A DNA stretch of 64,000 bases from the NCBI RefSeq assembly GCF_900110125.1, contig NZ_FOCN01000001.1, positions 372,001 to 436,000 on the forward strand. Reading direction: 5' to 3'. The notes below the pieces were generated by a model. It did no database searches. It was not told the DNA's origin and was given only the letters and a program-made list of their open reading frames with translations. Below, piece after piece: positions 1 to 9,500 of this stretch. Both the position numbers and the translations under genes were made by a program. This DNA comes from Cryobacterium luteum (GTDB lineage: Bacteria > Actinomycetota > Actinomycetes > Actinomycetales > Microbacteriaceae). Positions within the stretch are counted from its first letter, which is position 1; each line of letters starts with the position of its first letter.

Positions 1-878
1 TGGTCCCCGAGATCGTTTCCGAGCTGTCCAGCCGGATCTATCGCCGCGAGCGCGCGGGGATCGTCGGGTCGATGGTGGGGCTCCTGTTGGGAGTGGCGGC
101 GCTGCTGGTGACGGATGGGAGTCAGAGCCCGTGGAACGGGCTCCTGGTCGTGGTCGCGATGACGGTCGGATCAACGGTGGCGTTGAGCGGCAACGATTCC
201 CGCTCGGCGTTCGCGCCGGTGGCCGATGCGCCGCGGCTGGCGCGCAGCGTCTCCCCCGGACTGGCCGACTACGTCACCCCGCTCGACCGCGCGTTCTCGC
301 TGGGCCTGCTGGGCCTCGCCACCCTGGGCTATATTGCGGTGCTCGGCGTCATCGCGATCAACCCAGATCGGGTGTTCGACGACGTCTCGGTGCGCACCAT
401 TCTCTGGCCGGCCGGGCTGCTGCTGGCGATCGCGACCGCCGCGAGCCTGGTCACCTGGGCGGCGGCCAACGCTCTGCTCGGCCGCGGCCAACCCGCCGAA
501 ACCTACACTCAACTGGCCTGGAGCGATGCCTTTCGGAGCACCACGTTGCGCAGCCTGGTGGGGATTCCCGGGATCATCGCGGCCGTGAGCTCCTGCGTGC
601 TGTTCCTCTCGTTGAGCGAGGCGATCGACCGGCCGACGCCCGGCTCGATCGGCGAGATTTTGATCGGCTCATTCACGATCATGGGCCCGGTGCTCGTCGT
701 CGTGCTCACGAGCTGGAGCCTGACGAGCCTGCGAAATCGGAGTACGACACACTTTCTGCGCCGGCTGTGGCCCGAGACGGCCGTCGAACTCGACCGACGT
801 CGAGCGCGCGGGGCCGCTGGTGATGATCAGCCCGGCGAGCGGCCGGATCAGGGCAGCCGAACGAAGACCCCGGCATGA
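1..878 (+). CDS. Integral membrane protein, 5' end outside window
   Basis: The reading frame is open from the left edge, so the true start lies outside the window; an ATG at 72 is only an internal candidate. The visible protein has about five hydrophobic segments (for example around the stretches GLLLGVAALLV, LGLLGLATLGYIAVLGVIAI and IGSFTIMGPVLVVVLTSW) and a charged, probably cytoplasmic tail rich in Arg. Its stop overlaps the start of the next gene by four bases (ATGA at 875-878), so the two are translationally coupled. Membrane proteins paired with a small GntR regulator are common in actinobacteria (DUF1648-type proteins), which is the likely family. I see no catalytic motif and give no specific function. 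Confidence 0.7.
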   Translation, partial: VPEIVSELSSRIYRRERAGIVGSMVGLLLGVAALLVTDGSQSPWNGLLVVVAMTVGSTVALSGNDSRSAFAPVADAPRLARSVSPGLADYVTPLDRAFSLGLLGLATLGYIAVLGVIAINPDRVFDDVSVRTILWPAGLLLAIATAASLVTWAAANALLGRGQPAETYTQLAWSDAFRSTTLRSLVGIPGIIAAVSSCVLFLSLSEAIDRPTPGSIGEILIGSFTIMGPVLVVVLTSWSLTSLRNRSTTHFLRRLWPETAVELDRRRARGAAGDDQPGERPDQGSRTKTPA

Positions 879-1237
879 TCCTGATGATCGATCCGCGCTC
901 GGCGACCCCACCCTACGAGCAGTTGCGGGTGCAGGTGCTCGCCGCGGTGCGTTCGGGCGAGCTGGCTCCCGGCGACAAGCTGCCGACCGTGCGCAAGCTC
1001 GCCGAAGATCTGGGGCTCGCCGCCAACACCGTTGCGCGTGCCTATCGCGAGCTCGAGCGTGACGAGGTCATCGAGACGCGGGGCCGCAACGGGTCCTTCA
1101 TCGCCGCGAGTGGTACGGCCGCCCAGCAGCAGGTTCAGGTCGCCGCCGTGGCGTTCGCCGGCAAGGCGCGCCAGCTTGGCGTCGCACCCGGGGAGGCGCT
1201 CGCGTTCGCGCGCGCGGCCCTCGGCATCCGTTCGTAG
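875..1237 (+). CDS. Small GntR-family regulator (YtrA-like)
   Basis: A 120-residue DNA-binding protein. Residues about 10-75 form the GntR winged helix: PPYEQLRVQVLAAVRSGEL, then PGDKLPTVRKLAEDLGLAANTVARAYRELE. The C-terminal part is only about 45 residues, too short for the FadR or UTRA ligand domains, which places it with the YtrA-type short regulators that usually control the transporter or membrane protein encoded beside them. The ATGA overlap with the upstream membrane-protein gene supports co-transcription and suggests that it controls its own operon (inference). Confidence 0.9.
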   Translation: MILMIDPRSATPPYEQLRVQVLAAVRSGELAPGDKLPTVRKLAEDLGLAANTVARAYRELERDEVIETRGRNGSFIAASGTAAQQQVQVAAVAFAGKARQLGVAPGEALAFARAALGIRS

Positions 1238-1252
1238 CACTCGGCGCCACCC

Positions 1253-1324
1253 GGACGGGGCCCGGGCCCGGACCGTGGGCCCAGTTTATAGACTGGGCCC
1301 GGGGACGGGGCCCGGGCCCCGTCC
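1253..1324. repeat. Double-hairpin GC element, copy 1 (bidirectional terminator?)
   Basis: Two adjacent hairpins lie between convergent genes. The first (1277-1300) pairs GGGCCCAGT with ACTGGGCCC around a TTATAG loop. The second (1303-1324) is a perfect 22-base GC palindrome. A further degenerate half-copy precedes them at 1253-1274. The same pair of hairpins, in the same order, recurs at 51064-51110. It may serve as a terminator for both the GntR operon and oleD. Confidence 0.75.
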
Positions 1325-1349
1325 GCAATAGCAGTGGGGGCGGGTGGCG

Positions 1350-2333
1350 CTAGGGGCGATAGTGGGCGGCCAGGCGGCGGAAGCCCTCGTCGAGGGAGAC
1401 TGACGGGGTCCAGCGAAGGTCGGCGCGGGTGCGCCGCTGGTCGAACCAGTGCGCGGTGGAGAGCTGCTCGGCCAGAAACCGGGTCATCGGCGGTTCGTCC
1501 GTGCCGGGGCGACGGCGCCAGATGGCCTCGATGACCGAACCGGCGGCGCGGGCAGCGGATGCCGGCACCCGCCAGTTCGGAGCGGTCACGCCGGCCGCAC
1601 CACAGATACCGGCGAGCAGTTCCGCGACCGGTCGCGGTTCACCGTTGGTGATCACGTAGGACTGCCCGTGCACCCGGTCGCACGCATCGAGCGCCGCGTG
1701 GATCGCAGAGGCGGCGTTCTCGACGTAGGTGGTGTCGATGAGCGCCGCACCGTGCCCGAGCAGCGGCAACCGGCCACGGCGGGCGCGATCGACGACGCGG
1801 TCGATCAGCTGGGTGTCGCCGGGGCCCCAGACCAGGTGCGGCCGCACGGCCACCACGCTGAATCCGGGCGCGTCAGCGGCGAGCGCGAGCAGTTCGGCCC
1901 TGGCCTTGGTGCGGGCATAGTCGCCGCGGGCGTGCTCCGGCGAAGCCGGCAGAGCATCGGAGCCCATGATCGAGGCTCCGGCGTGGGCCACCGACGGCGA
2001 GGAGACGTAGACGAATCGAGAGACGCCGGCAGTGTGAGAGGCCTGCACCACGGTTCGGGTGCCGCCGACATTGACCGCCTCGAACTCGGCCGGGTCGCCG
2101 GTGAGCGAGACCTTGGCGGCGAGGTGCACGACCGCGTCCATGCCGCTCACGGCATAGGCGAGGCCGGCATAGGGGGTGTCGGCGGCGGTCATGATCGAGC
2201 CGTGCACGTCTTCGACGCCGGTCAGGCCCGACGGCCGCCGCTGAAAAGTGCGCACTTCGTGGCCCGCCGCACTGATATCGGCGGCGACGGCGCGGCCGAG
2301 AAAGCCGCTGGCTCCCGTCACGAGTACTCTCAC
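1350..2333 (-). CDS. oleD: OleD-like NAD(P)-dependent 2-alkyl-3-oxoalkanoate reductase
   Basis: A 327-residue Rossmann-fold protein of the 3-beta-HSD/epimerase family. The nucleotide site is VTGASGFLGRAV at the extreme N-terminus and the catalytic pair is in GDYARTKARAE (Tyr-x-x-x-Lys). In olefin synthesis OleD reduces the 2-alkyl-3-ketoacid made by OleA to a beta-hydroxy acid. I chose the GTG at 2333, preceded by AGGGG at 8 nt, because upstream in-frame sequence is Arg/Pro-rich and lies inside oleBC. It begins 10 bases after the oleBC stop and is the last gene of the oleA-oleBC-oleD operon, an arrangement that supports the OleD call over a generic sterol-dehydrogenase annotation. Confidence 0.85.
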   Translation of the reverse strand: MRVLVTGASGFLGRAVAADISAAGHEVRTFQRRPSGLTGVEDVHGSIMTAADTPYAGLAYAVSGMDAVVHLAAKVSLTGDPAEFEAVNVGGTRTVVQASHTAGVSRFVYVSSPSVAHAGASIMGSDALPASPEHARGDYARTKARAELLALAADAPGFSVVAVRPHLVWGPGDTQLIDRVVDRARRGRLPLLGHGAALIDTTYVENAASAIHAALDACDRVHGQSYVITNGEPRPVAELLAGICGAAGVTAPNWRVPASAARAAGSVIEAIWRRRPGTDEPPMTRFLAEQLSTAHWFDQRRTRADLRWTPSVSLDEGFRRLAAHYRP

Positions 2334-2343
2334 GGCGCGCCCC

Positions 2344-5205
2344 TCATGGCTGAGTCCAGCGCCCGCCAGAGAGGATGCCGGTGGCCCAGCGCGACAGACG
2401 GCTGCGGTCGATCTTGGAGTTGTGCCGAATATCGGTGGGCAGGCCCGGCACGACCAGAACGGCGGCGACCGGCGTGCCAACCCGTGCGCGCACGGCGGCG
2501 GCGAGCGGCTCGGGCGCCCGGTGCACCCGGCGGGCCGGCGGCACGGTTTCGACCACGGCAACCTGCTGCTGCGTGCCGACCGGACCGACACCGACGAAGG
2601 CGGCACGTGATACCTCGGCAAGCGATTCGATGCGCTGCTCCGGACCGACCGGGGTGACCACACCGTCGGCCGTCACGATGACGTGCGGCATTCGGCCCTC
2701 GACCCAGAGCCGGCCCGCGCTGTCGAGGTGGCCGACGTCGCCGGTGCGGTGCCAGCGTTCGCCTTCGACGGCACCGCGCCGCGAGGCCCGCTCGGTCAGC
2801 CACAGCCGGTCGTAATGATCCTTGACGTGCGGCGCCGACACCACGATCTCGCCGGTCACGTCGGGCTCGACCGACAGTTCCCCAACGGATGCCCCGCTCG
2901 CGTCGAGCGCGCTGATGCGGATGCGCGTGGTCGCGGTCGACCCCCCGACGCAGACGCCCCCGGCCGGGTTCAGGGCCGAGACCGACTCGCGTGCAGCCGG
3001 AGCGCTCGCGGCCGCAGCAGCGCTGCTGGTCGAGACCGCCGTCTGGAGCAGGGTGGCGGACTCGCCGTCGTGGGCTGCGGCATCCGCTGTGGGAACGTTG
3101 GCGATGCTCGCGGCTGCCTCGCGAATGCCGTCGAGGGTGATATCGGCCATGAGCAGGCCTTCGGTCATGCCGTACGGGGTGTGCGCGGTTGCGTGCGGCA
3201 TGAGGGCGGCGGCCTGGGCGAGCAGGCTCTCGGAGATGGGCGCGCCGGCCGAGAGAAAACGCTGCACGCCGGCGAGGGCTGCATGGTCGGCTGGCTCGAG
3301 CGCGGCGGCGGTCGCGACGACGTTCACGAGGGCGGCGGGCGAGAGAAAGACGACCGTCGCGCCTCGAGTTTCACCAGCAGCCGCGGCGACGGCGGCCGCG
3401 ACCGCGGTGGCGGTGAGGGTCTTGGGCGCAGTGACGTCCATGTCGGGGGTGACCGAACGAGCACCGAGGGCCGGGCCGAGCAGCGCGAACGGGGCGAAGC
3501 CGGCCACAAGGCCGGTGCCGACGCCCACGCCGTACTGCAGGAAGAGGGCGCGGCTCACCGCGGAGAGCTGCCCGTGCGTGTAGACGACGCCCTTGGCCGG
3601 GCCGGTCGACCCGGAGGTGAACAGCACGGCCGCCGGGTCGCTCGGCGCGGGCTCCGGCGGAAGATCGTCGCCGGCGCTGAGCCTGGCCTGTCCCAGGTCG
3701 ATCAGCTCGGCCAGGGTGTGCTCCACGCCGAGCAGGCGGGCCATCGGGGCCGGAAAGCGGGCGACCGAGATTTTGCGTCCCGGCCAGCCGAGAGCGCGGG
3801 CGGCCATCAGGCCGGGAGCGGCCCCGATGACGAAGTCGGGGCGGGCGCCGCGCACGGCGCGGGTGAGGCCGGCCAGGCCGAGGCCGGCATCCGCTACGAC
3901 GACGATCGCGCCGATGCGCACACAGGCGTAGAGCACTGCGGTGAGGTCGGCGCTTGGAGGCACGAGCAGTGAGACGCGGTCGCCGGGCTTGACGCCGATG
4001 TGAACGAGACCGGCGCCGATCTGCCGCACTCGGCGCGACAGCAGCCGCCAGCTGACCCTGCGCGGGGCTGGCAGCATGTCGACGAGGGCGGTGTCGTCGG
4101 AGTTCTGCAGTTCGTTGAGGTAATGCCAGAGCGGATGCGTCCCCGCGGCTTCCCACGCGGCCGCCGGTGCGCCCACGGCGGTCTCGACAGGCTCGGCCAA
4201 CGGAGCTGGCGCGGCCGCGTCGCCGAGCCAGAGCAGCGCGGCAGCGGCGTAGTCCGCGTCTTCGGCGAGCAGATGCCCGGCCCCCTCAAACCGGTGCACG
4301 CGGGCGTGTGGCATCCGTTCGACCAGGTCGTCGAGGTAGCGGTCGCTGAAAATCGGGTCGCGCGGACCCCAGAGCAGCAGTGTCGGCACCGTGAGAGCGC
4401 GCGCGCCCTCGGCGATGCGGTCGAGTTCGGGCCGACTCTCGTGGGTGAGCGCGACGGGGATATCGGCGACGAAGCCGCCGATTCCGCCTCGACGATCGCT
4501 CGTGCGGTACGGCGCGCGGTAGCCGCGCTTGACCTCGGTCGACAGTGGCGGATGCGCGAGGTTCAGCGTCGTGGCGAGGAACGCCGGCGTCGCGACGGTC
4601 GCCGGGCCGAGAATGCCGCGCGCGAGGGCGAGCCGCAGCGGCGCCGGGACCTGGTCGCCGGCCGGCTGGTGCACCGCGGTGTTGAGCAGCATGACACCGG
4701 ACAGTAAGTCGGAGTGGTCGACGGCCCAGCCGAGCGAGACCACGCCGCCCCAGTCGTGGCCGAGGGTGATCACCGGGCCGGTCAGGTCGAGCGCGTCGGT
4801 GAGATCGCCGAGGTCACGCACCCGGCGGGCGAGGGGACGAAAACCCCCGGTGCGGGCCGAGAAACCCATGTCGAGCTGGTCGACGGCGATCACGCGCCAA
4901 GCGGGCGCGCCGGACTGTGCTGCATCCGTTGCGGCCGAGAGCAGGCTGCGCCAGAGATAGGACCAGGTGGGGTTGCCGTGCACACACAGAATGGTTCCGA
5001 CCGGAATCACGCCAAGCGCATCGAGCTCTGCGCCGTTGTCGAGCACATGCCAGCCGTGGGTGACGCCGGGCGCGCCGCTCTCGGCGACCTCGACCAGCCG
5101 CGACCACTCCGGCCGCAGCCCGGCCAGCCCGGTCGGTGGCAGGGTCGCCACGGCCGACACCATGCGCGGAAGTCGGGAAGCTGCGGTTGCGCGGATCTCG
5201 GTCAC
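2344..5205 (-). CDS. oleBC: OleBC fusion: beta-lactone decarboxylase plus beta-lactone synthetase
   Basis: A 953-residue two-domain protein. Residues about 1-330 are an alpha/beta hydrolase of the haloalkane-dehalogenase type (HGNPTWS oxyanion motif; nucleophile Asp in GHDWGG near 150; catalytic His in EGAGHL). Residues about 355-953 are an AMP-forming ligase domain (P-loop FTSGSTGPAKG near 530; YGMTEG near 672; TGDVGHLD near 820). In the Ole pathway, OleC converts the beta-hydroxy acid from OleD to a beta-lactone and OleB decarboxylates it to a cis-olefin; actinobacteria are known to carry the two fused. An Ala/Ser-rich stretch of roughly 50 residues near 690-740 interrupts the ligase domain. 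The GTG at 5205 has a poorly spaced Shine-Dalgarno site; the ATG at 5163 is an alternative. Confidence 0.92.
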   Translation of the reverse strand: MTEIRATAASRLPRMVSAVATLPPTGLAGLRPEWSRLVEVAESGAPGVTHGWHVLDNGAELDALGVIPVGTILCVHGNPTWSYLWRSLLSAATDAAQSGAPAWRVIAVDQLDMGFSARTGGFRPLARRVRDLGDLTDALDLTGPVITLGHDWGGVVSLGWAVDHSDLLSGVMLLNTAVHQPAGDQVPAPLRLALARGILGPATVATPAFLATTLNLAHPPLSTEVKRGYRAPYRTSDRRGGIGGFVADIPVALTHESRPELDRIAEGARALTVPTLLLWGPRDPIFSDRYLDDLVERMPHARVHRFEGAGHLLAEDADYAAAALLWLGDAAAPAPLAEPVETAVGAPAAAWEAAGTHPLWHYLNELQNSDDTALVDMLPAPRRVSWRLLSRRVRQIGAGLVHIGVKPGDRVSLLVPPSADLTAVLYACVRIGAIVVVADAGLGLAGLTRAVRGARPDFVIGAAPGLMAARALGWPGRKISVARFPAPMARLLGVEHTLAELIDLGQARLSAGDDLPPEPAPSDPAAVLFTSGSTGPAKGVVYTHGQLSAVSRALFLQYGVGVGTGLVAGFAPFALLGPALGARSVTPDMDVTAPKTLTATAVAAAVAAAAGETRGATVVFLSPAALVNVVATAAALEPADHAALAGVQRFLSAGAPISESLLAQAAALMPHATAHTPYGMTEGLLMADITLDGIREAAASIANVPTADAAAHDGESATLLQTAVSTSSAAAAASAPAARESVSALNPAGGVCVGGSTATTRIRISALDASGASVGELSVEPDVTGEIVVSAPHVKDHYDRLWLTERASRRGAVEGERWHRTGDVGHLDSAGRLWVEGRMPHVIVTADGVVTPVGPEQRIESLAEVSRAAFVGVGPVGTQQQVAVVETVPPARRVHRAPEPLAAAVRARVGTPVAAVLVVPGLPTDIRHNSKIDRSRLSRWATGILSGGRWTQP

Positions 5206-5215
5206 ACTCCTCTTA

Positions 5216-5349
5216 GGCCCGAGAAGCCACTTTCGGCCCCTTGGTTTTTGTGAGATGCCATTCTCGGCCCCTTTTCACCGTTCCATGGAGCCGAAATTGG
5301 CATCTCGTGGGCGGTTGCGCGGTTCATGGAGCCGAAGTTGGCATCTCGC
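5216..5349. repeat. Composite inverted-repeat element, copy A
   Basis: Four copies of a unit of about 20 bases are arranged two forward, two reverse. Forward units: 5221-5240 (GAGAAGCCA...TTCGGCCCC) and 5252-5271 (GAGATGCCA...TCGGCCCC). Reverse units: 5284-5307 and 5323-5349 (CATGGAGCCGAARTTGGCAT). The forward units start 31 bases apart and the reverse ones 41 apart. It can fold into a long hairpin. It lies between oleA and oleBC. Copy B is at 36075-36206. Confidence 0.8.
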
Positions 5350-5380
5350 AGACGGCGAGACTGGGCCCGGGCACCGCCGA

Positions 5381-6403
5381 TCACCAGACGAGTTCCATCA
5401 TGGCGGTGTTGAGGCCAGAGCCGACCCCCATCAGCAGCACCCGGTTGCCCGGCTGCAGCTTCGACGCCTCCTGGGAAAGCGTGATCGGAATCGATGCCGG
5501 GCCCACATTGCCGAGCGTTGGATAGGTCAGCGGCACCTTGGTCTTGTCCATGCCGGTGGCCTTGACGATGGCATTGGTGTGCACGTCCGAGACCTGGTGC
5601 ACGATGTAGCGGTCCATGTTCGACCAGCTCCAGTCGCGTTTGGCTTCGGTCCAGGCCGAGACGACCAGTTCCATCCCGCCCTTGAGCAGCGCCTTCGCGT
5701 CGGTGAACATGCCGTCGACACTGCCGACGCACAGCCCGTTGAACTGGGTGGCCGCGCGGGTGACGCCGCCGAGGATGCGGTGGCCGCCGGGGTGGGCATC
5801 CGCTGGGCCGAGCACGGCAGCGGCAGCGCCCGAGCCGAGGGTGAGGCTCGCGAACTCGCTCATGAAGTCTTTGCGCTTGATTCCCGGGCGGCCGAGGCGG
5901 TCGATGGTGTTGGTCTGGATCTCGTCGGCGTCTTCGCCGTCGATGATCACGGCGTATTTGATCTGCCCGCTGTCGATGAGCTGTGCGGCGAGGGTCATGC
6001 CGTTGACGAAGCCGAGGCAGGCGTTGGCGATGTCGAAGTTGATCGCCGACGACGGCAAGCCGAGTCCGTGGTGAATGCGCACGGCCACCGAGGGTTCGAG
6101 GTGCTTGCGAGTGACCGAGGTGTTGATGAGCAGGCCCACGTCGCTCGGCTTGATGCCGGCCTCTTTCAAGGCGATCTTGCCGGCCTTGACCGCGGCGTCG
6201 TCGAAAGTCTCGTTCGGTCCCCAGTTGCGGCGCTCGTACACGCCGGCCACACGCTGCAGCAGCCCGGTCGGCAGTTTGAGGCGCGCCAGAACCGGCTTCA
6301 GCCGAAGATCGATCTCTTCCGACGTCGTGATGAGGGGCGCCATCAGGCTGGCGACCGACAACAAAGCGACGTTTCGATGCGTCGTCGTCGCATTTCCGTT
6401 CAA
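5381..6403 (-). CDS. oleA: OleA, acyl-CoA head-to-head condensing thiolase
   Basis: A 340-residue thiolase-fold protein of the 3-oxoacyl-ACP synthase III/OleA group. The active-site Cys is in NACLGF, the catalytic His in VHQVSD and the Asn in TLGNVGP. OleA performs a non-decarboxylative Claisen condensation of two fatty acyl-CoAs to a 2-alkyl-3-ketoacyl product, the first step of long-chain olefin synthesis. The start is a TTG at 6403, preceded by AGGGG at 7 nt; no in-frame ATG or GTG lies just upstream. It is the first gene of the operon, separated from oleBC by repeat copy A. FabH would be the alternative, but the neighbours argue for OleA. Confidence 0.9.
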   Translation of the reverse strand: MNGNATTTHRNVALLSVASLMAPLITTSEEIDLRLKPVLARLKLPTGLLQRVAGVYERRNWGPNETFDDAAVKAGKIALKEAGIKPSDVGLLINTSVTRKHLEPSVAVRIHHGLGLPSSAINFDIANACLGFVNGMTLAAQLIDSGQIKYAVIIDGEDADEIQTNTIDRLGRPGIKRKDFMSEFASLTLGSGAAAAVLGPADAHPGGHRILGGVTRAATQFNGLCVGSVDGMFTDAKALLKGGMELVVSAWTEAKRDWSWSNMDRYIVHQVSDVHTNAIVKATGMDKTKVPLTYPTLGNVGPASIPITLSQEASKLQPGNRVLLMGVGSGLNTAMMELVW

Positions 6404-6592
6404 GCGTGAACCCCTGTCGAATTGTGGACAGCGGTAATCATACGTCCCCTAGGAGTTTGCCCCACGAAACTGTATGTAAACCGCGCGTAGCCTGTGTGCC
6501 CGGTCGCGCCTGCCCGCGCAGACCTGCGGAGATTTCGCCTTCAGCCGCCCCAAATCAAGTGAGAATAACCGCAGTTACGAACCGGATCGGGC
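6404..6592. promoter_or_regulatory. Intergenic region with the presumed ole operon promoter
   Basis: These 189 bases separate the 3' end of putA from oleA. On the minus strand there is a -10-like TATGAT (complement of 6433-6438), but no convincing -35 at 16-18 bases. I see no strong terminator hairpin for putA. Confidence 0.35.
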
Positions 6593-9500
6593 CTAGATCA
6601 CGCCCTCGGAGAGGGTGCTCGGGTTGCCGAACCGGTGGGCGGTGATCGAGATGGCCTGTTCGCGCAGGAACGGCAGCACCTCGATGCGACCGGCTTGGGT
6701 GACCGCGTTCGAAAACACGGCAATGTCGGGGCTGCCGCTGAGGGCCTCGGCGAGAGCGGATGCCGCCTGGCGCGCTCCCAGCACCGGGTCGCCGCCGATG
6801 AGGCGCACGCGGCTGGTCGTGATACCGCCGGAGCGTGCTCTGGTCAGCCATTCCTCATCGCTTTCGACGACCACCGGAATCTCCCGCTCGGCGAGGATGT
6901 TGCGCACGGCGGGCGGCACCGGCACGGTGCTCGACACGTCGAAGCGCGACGTCGACAGGGTCGCGGCGGCGATCACGCGCAACAGCTGTGCGAGGGTGCC
7001 GGTTTCGGTCAGACGCACGGTGACCGGCAGCGCGCGGTAGCGGAACAGGTTGCGCTCCACGCCGAGGTCGGTCGCATCACGCACGACGTTGAACTCTTCA
7101 CGCCAGGCTAGGGCGTCGCTCACGGCCGAGCGACGCAGCACGTCGAAGTCCGCGTAGTCGAGAAAGGGCTGGCTGGCCTCGATGATGTCGGTGACGCGCT
7201 GCTCGAGACCGCGCAGGTGCAGCGTCGAGCTATTGCGGCCGGGCTCGTTGACCCAGCTGCCGAGACCCAGCAGGTAGTTCGGGCCGCCGGCCTTGGTGCC
7301 AGCGCCCACGGCGGAGCGCTTCCAGCCACCGAACGGCTGGCGCTGCACGATGGCGCCGGTGATGCCGCGGTTCACGTAGAGGTTGCCAGCTTCCACTGTG
7401 TCGACCCAGAGAGCCAGCTCGTCGGCGTCGAGCGAGTGCAGGCCGGTGGTAAGCCCGAAGTCGACGGCATTCTGCAAGCGGATGGCCTCTTCCAGGTTGC
7501 GCGCGTGCATCACCCCGAGCACCGGTCCGAAGAACTCGGTGAGGTGAAAGTACGATCCGGGGGCGACGCCCGTGCGAATGCCCGGCGACCACAGCTTGCC
7601 GGTCTCATCGAGCTGTTTGGGCTCGACCAGCCACTTCTCTTCCGCGCCGAGGGTGGTCAGGGCGTGCAGCAGCTTATCGGCGGCCGGCATCATGATCGGG
7701 CCCATCTGGGTGACCGGGTCACTCGCCGGGCCGACCCTGATCGAGGTCGCAGCGTCCACCAGCTGTCCGAGGAACCGTTCGGACTTCGCGACCGATCCGA
7801 CCAGAATCACCAGGCTCGCGGCCGAGCACTTCTGGCCGGCGTGCCCGAAGGCGCTCTTCACGACGTCGGCGGCGGCGAGGTCAAAGTCGGCCGAAGGGGT
7901 GACGATGATGGCATTCTTGCCGCTGGTCTCGGCGAGCAGGGGCAGGTCCTGGCGGAACGAACGGAACAGCTCGGCCGTCTCATAGCCGCCGGTGAGGATG
8001 ACCCGATTCACCGCGGGGTGCGCGATGAGCTTGGCGCCGAGGTCGCGGTGGGGCAGGTTGACCAGCGCGAGCAGCTCGCGCGGAATTCCGGCTTCCCAGA
8101 GGGCTTCGACGACGACCGCGCCAGTGCGCTGGGCAACCGTGGCGGGCTTGACGACAACGCCCGCACCGGAGGCGAGGGCGGCGAGCATACCGCCGGCCGG
8201 AATGGCGGTCGGGAAGTTCCACGGCGGGGTGACCACGATGAGCTTGGACGGCACGAAGATGGCGCCCTGCACGCGGTCGAGGTCCTTGGCTCGTTCGGCG
8301 TAATAGTGGGCGAAGTCGACGGCCTCGCTCACCTCGGCGTCACCCTCGGCGATGGTCTTGCCGCACTCGCTCGCCATGACCTCGATCAGGCGGTCGCGGT
8401 TGGCGGCGAGCGCCAGGCCGGCGCGGTGCAGCACGGCGGCGCGTTCGGCGCCGGTCTTCTGGCCCCAGGCTGCGCCGGCTTCAAGGACGCCGTCGATGAT
8501 GGTGCCCAGCGCTGCCTCGTCGGGAACGGCGGCGGCTTCGATGGTCGCGGTACCGAGAACGGAAGCGTCGGCGCGAGCCAGGATGCGGCGCCCCCAGGCC
8601 CGGTTGGCGGGCAGCGAAGGGTCGGTGTCGGGTTCGTTGTGGAAGCTCGACTGCAGGGGGACCGAGCCGCGGGTGATACCGAGAAGTGCACTGGTCAGTT
8701 GCGGGTCGACGTCGGAAGCGGTCTCGACGCCCTGACTGCGGGCATCCGTGTGGGCGGCGGCAAGCCGATCCAGGTCGTAGCTGCTCGAGCGATCCTGCAC
8801 GCGGTTGGGGGTTGGAACTACGTCGTCGAGGGCGTCGAGGGAGGCTTGGAAGCGGGCCTTCTCGCGGTTGAACAGCTCGGGGTTGCTGGTCAGCTCGAAC
8901 ACGGCCGACATGAAGTTCTCCTGGCTGGCGTTCTCTTCAAGCCGGCGAATGAGGTAACTGATGGCCACGTCGAACTGGGCGGGGTCGACGACGGGCGTGT
9001 AGAGCAGCAGCTGGCCGACGTCCTTGCGCACGGCCTGGGCCTGGCCGGTAGCCATGCCCAGCAACATCTCGAACTCGACCCGATCGTCGACGCCGCGGGC
9101 GACGCTGAGCAGGTGCGCCCAAGCCACATCGAACAGGTTGTGCCCGGCAATGCCGAGCTTCACCGCGTCGGTATTCTGCGGGGTGAGCGCCCAGTTGAGC
9201 ACCCGCTTGTAGTTGGTGTCGCTCTCCTGTTTACTCGAGAAGGTCGCGAGCGGCCAGTCGTGCACGGCGGCGTCGACGTGCTCCATGGCGAGGTTGGCAC
9301 CCTTCACCAGGCGCACCTTGATCGGCGCACCGCCCGCGGCGCGGCGGTTCTGGGCCCAGTGGGTGAGGCCCTGGATGGCGCTGAGGGCGTCGGGCAGGTA
9401 GGCCTGCAGCACGATACCGGCCTCGAGCTGGGCAAGCTGGGGCTGGTCGAGCAGCCCCTCGAACACCGCGATGGTGAGGTCGAGGTCGCGGTATTCCTCC

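Noticed and set aside
1350-2663. Longer 437-residue start for oleD
   Set aside because: The extra 110 residues are Arg/Pro/Ser-rich, overlap the oleBC coding sequence, and precede the Rossmann motif that should be N-terminal. The same reasoning removed long upstream extensions of hemC, hemH, the YtxH-like gene, xylB, the HAD gene, the MalF-type permease and the aldehyde dehydrogenase.
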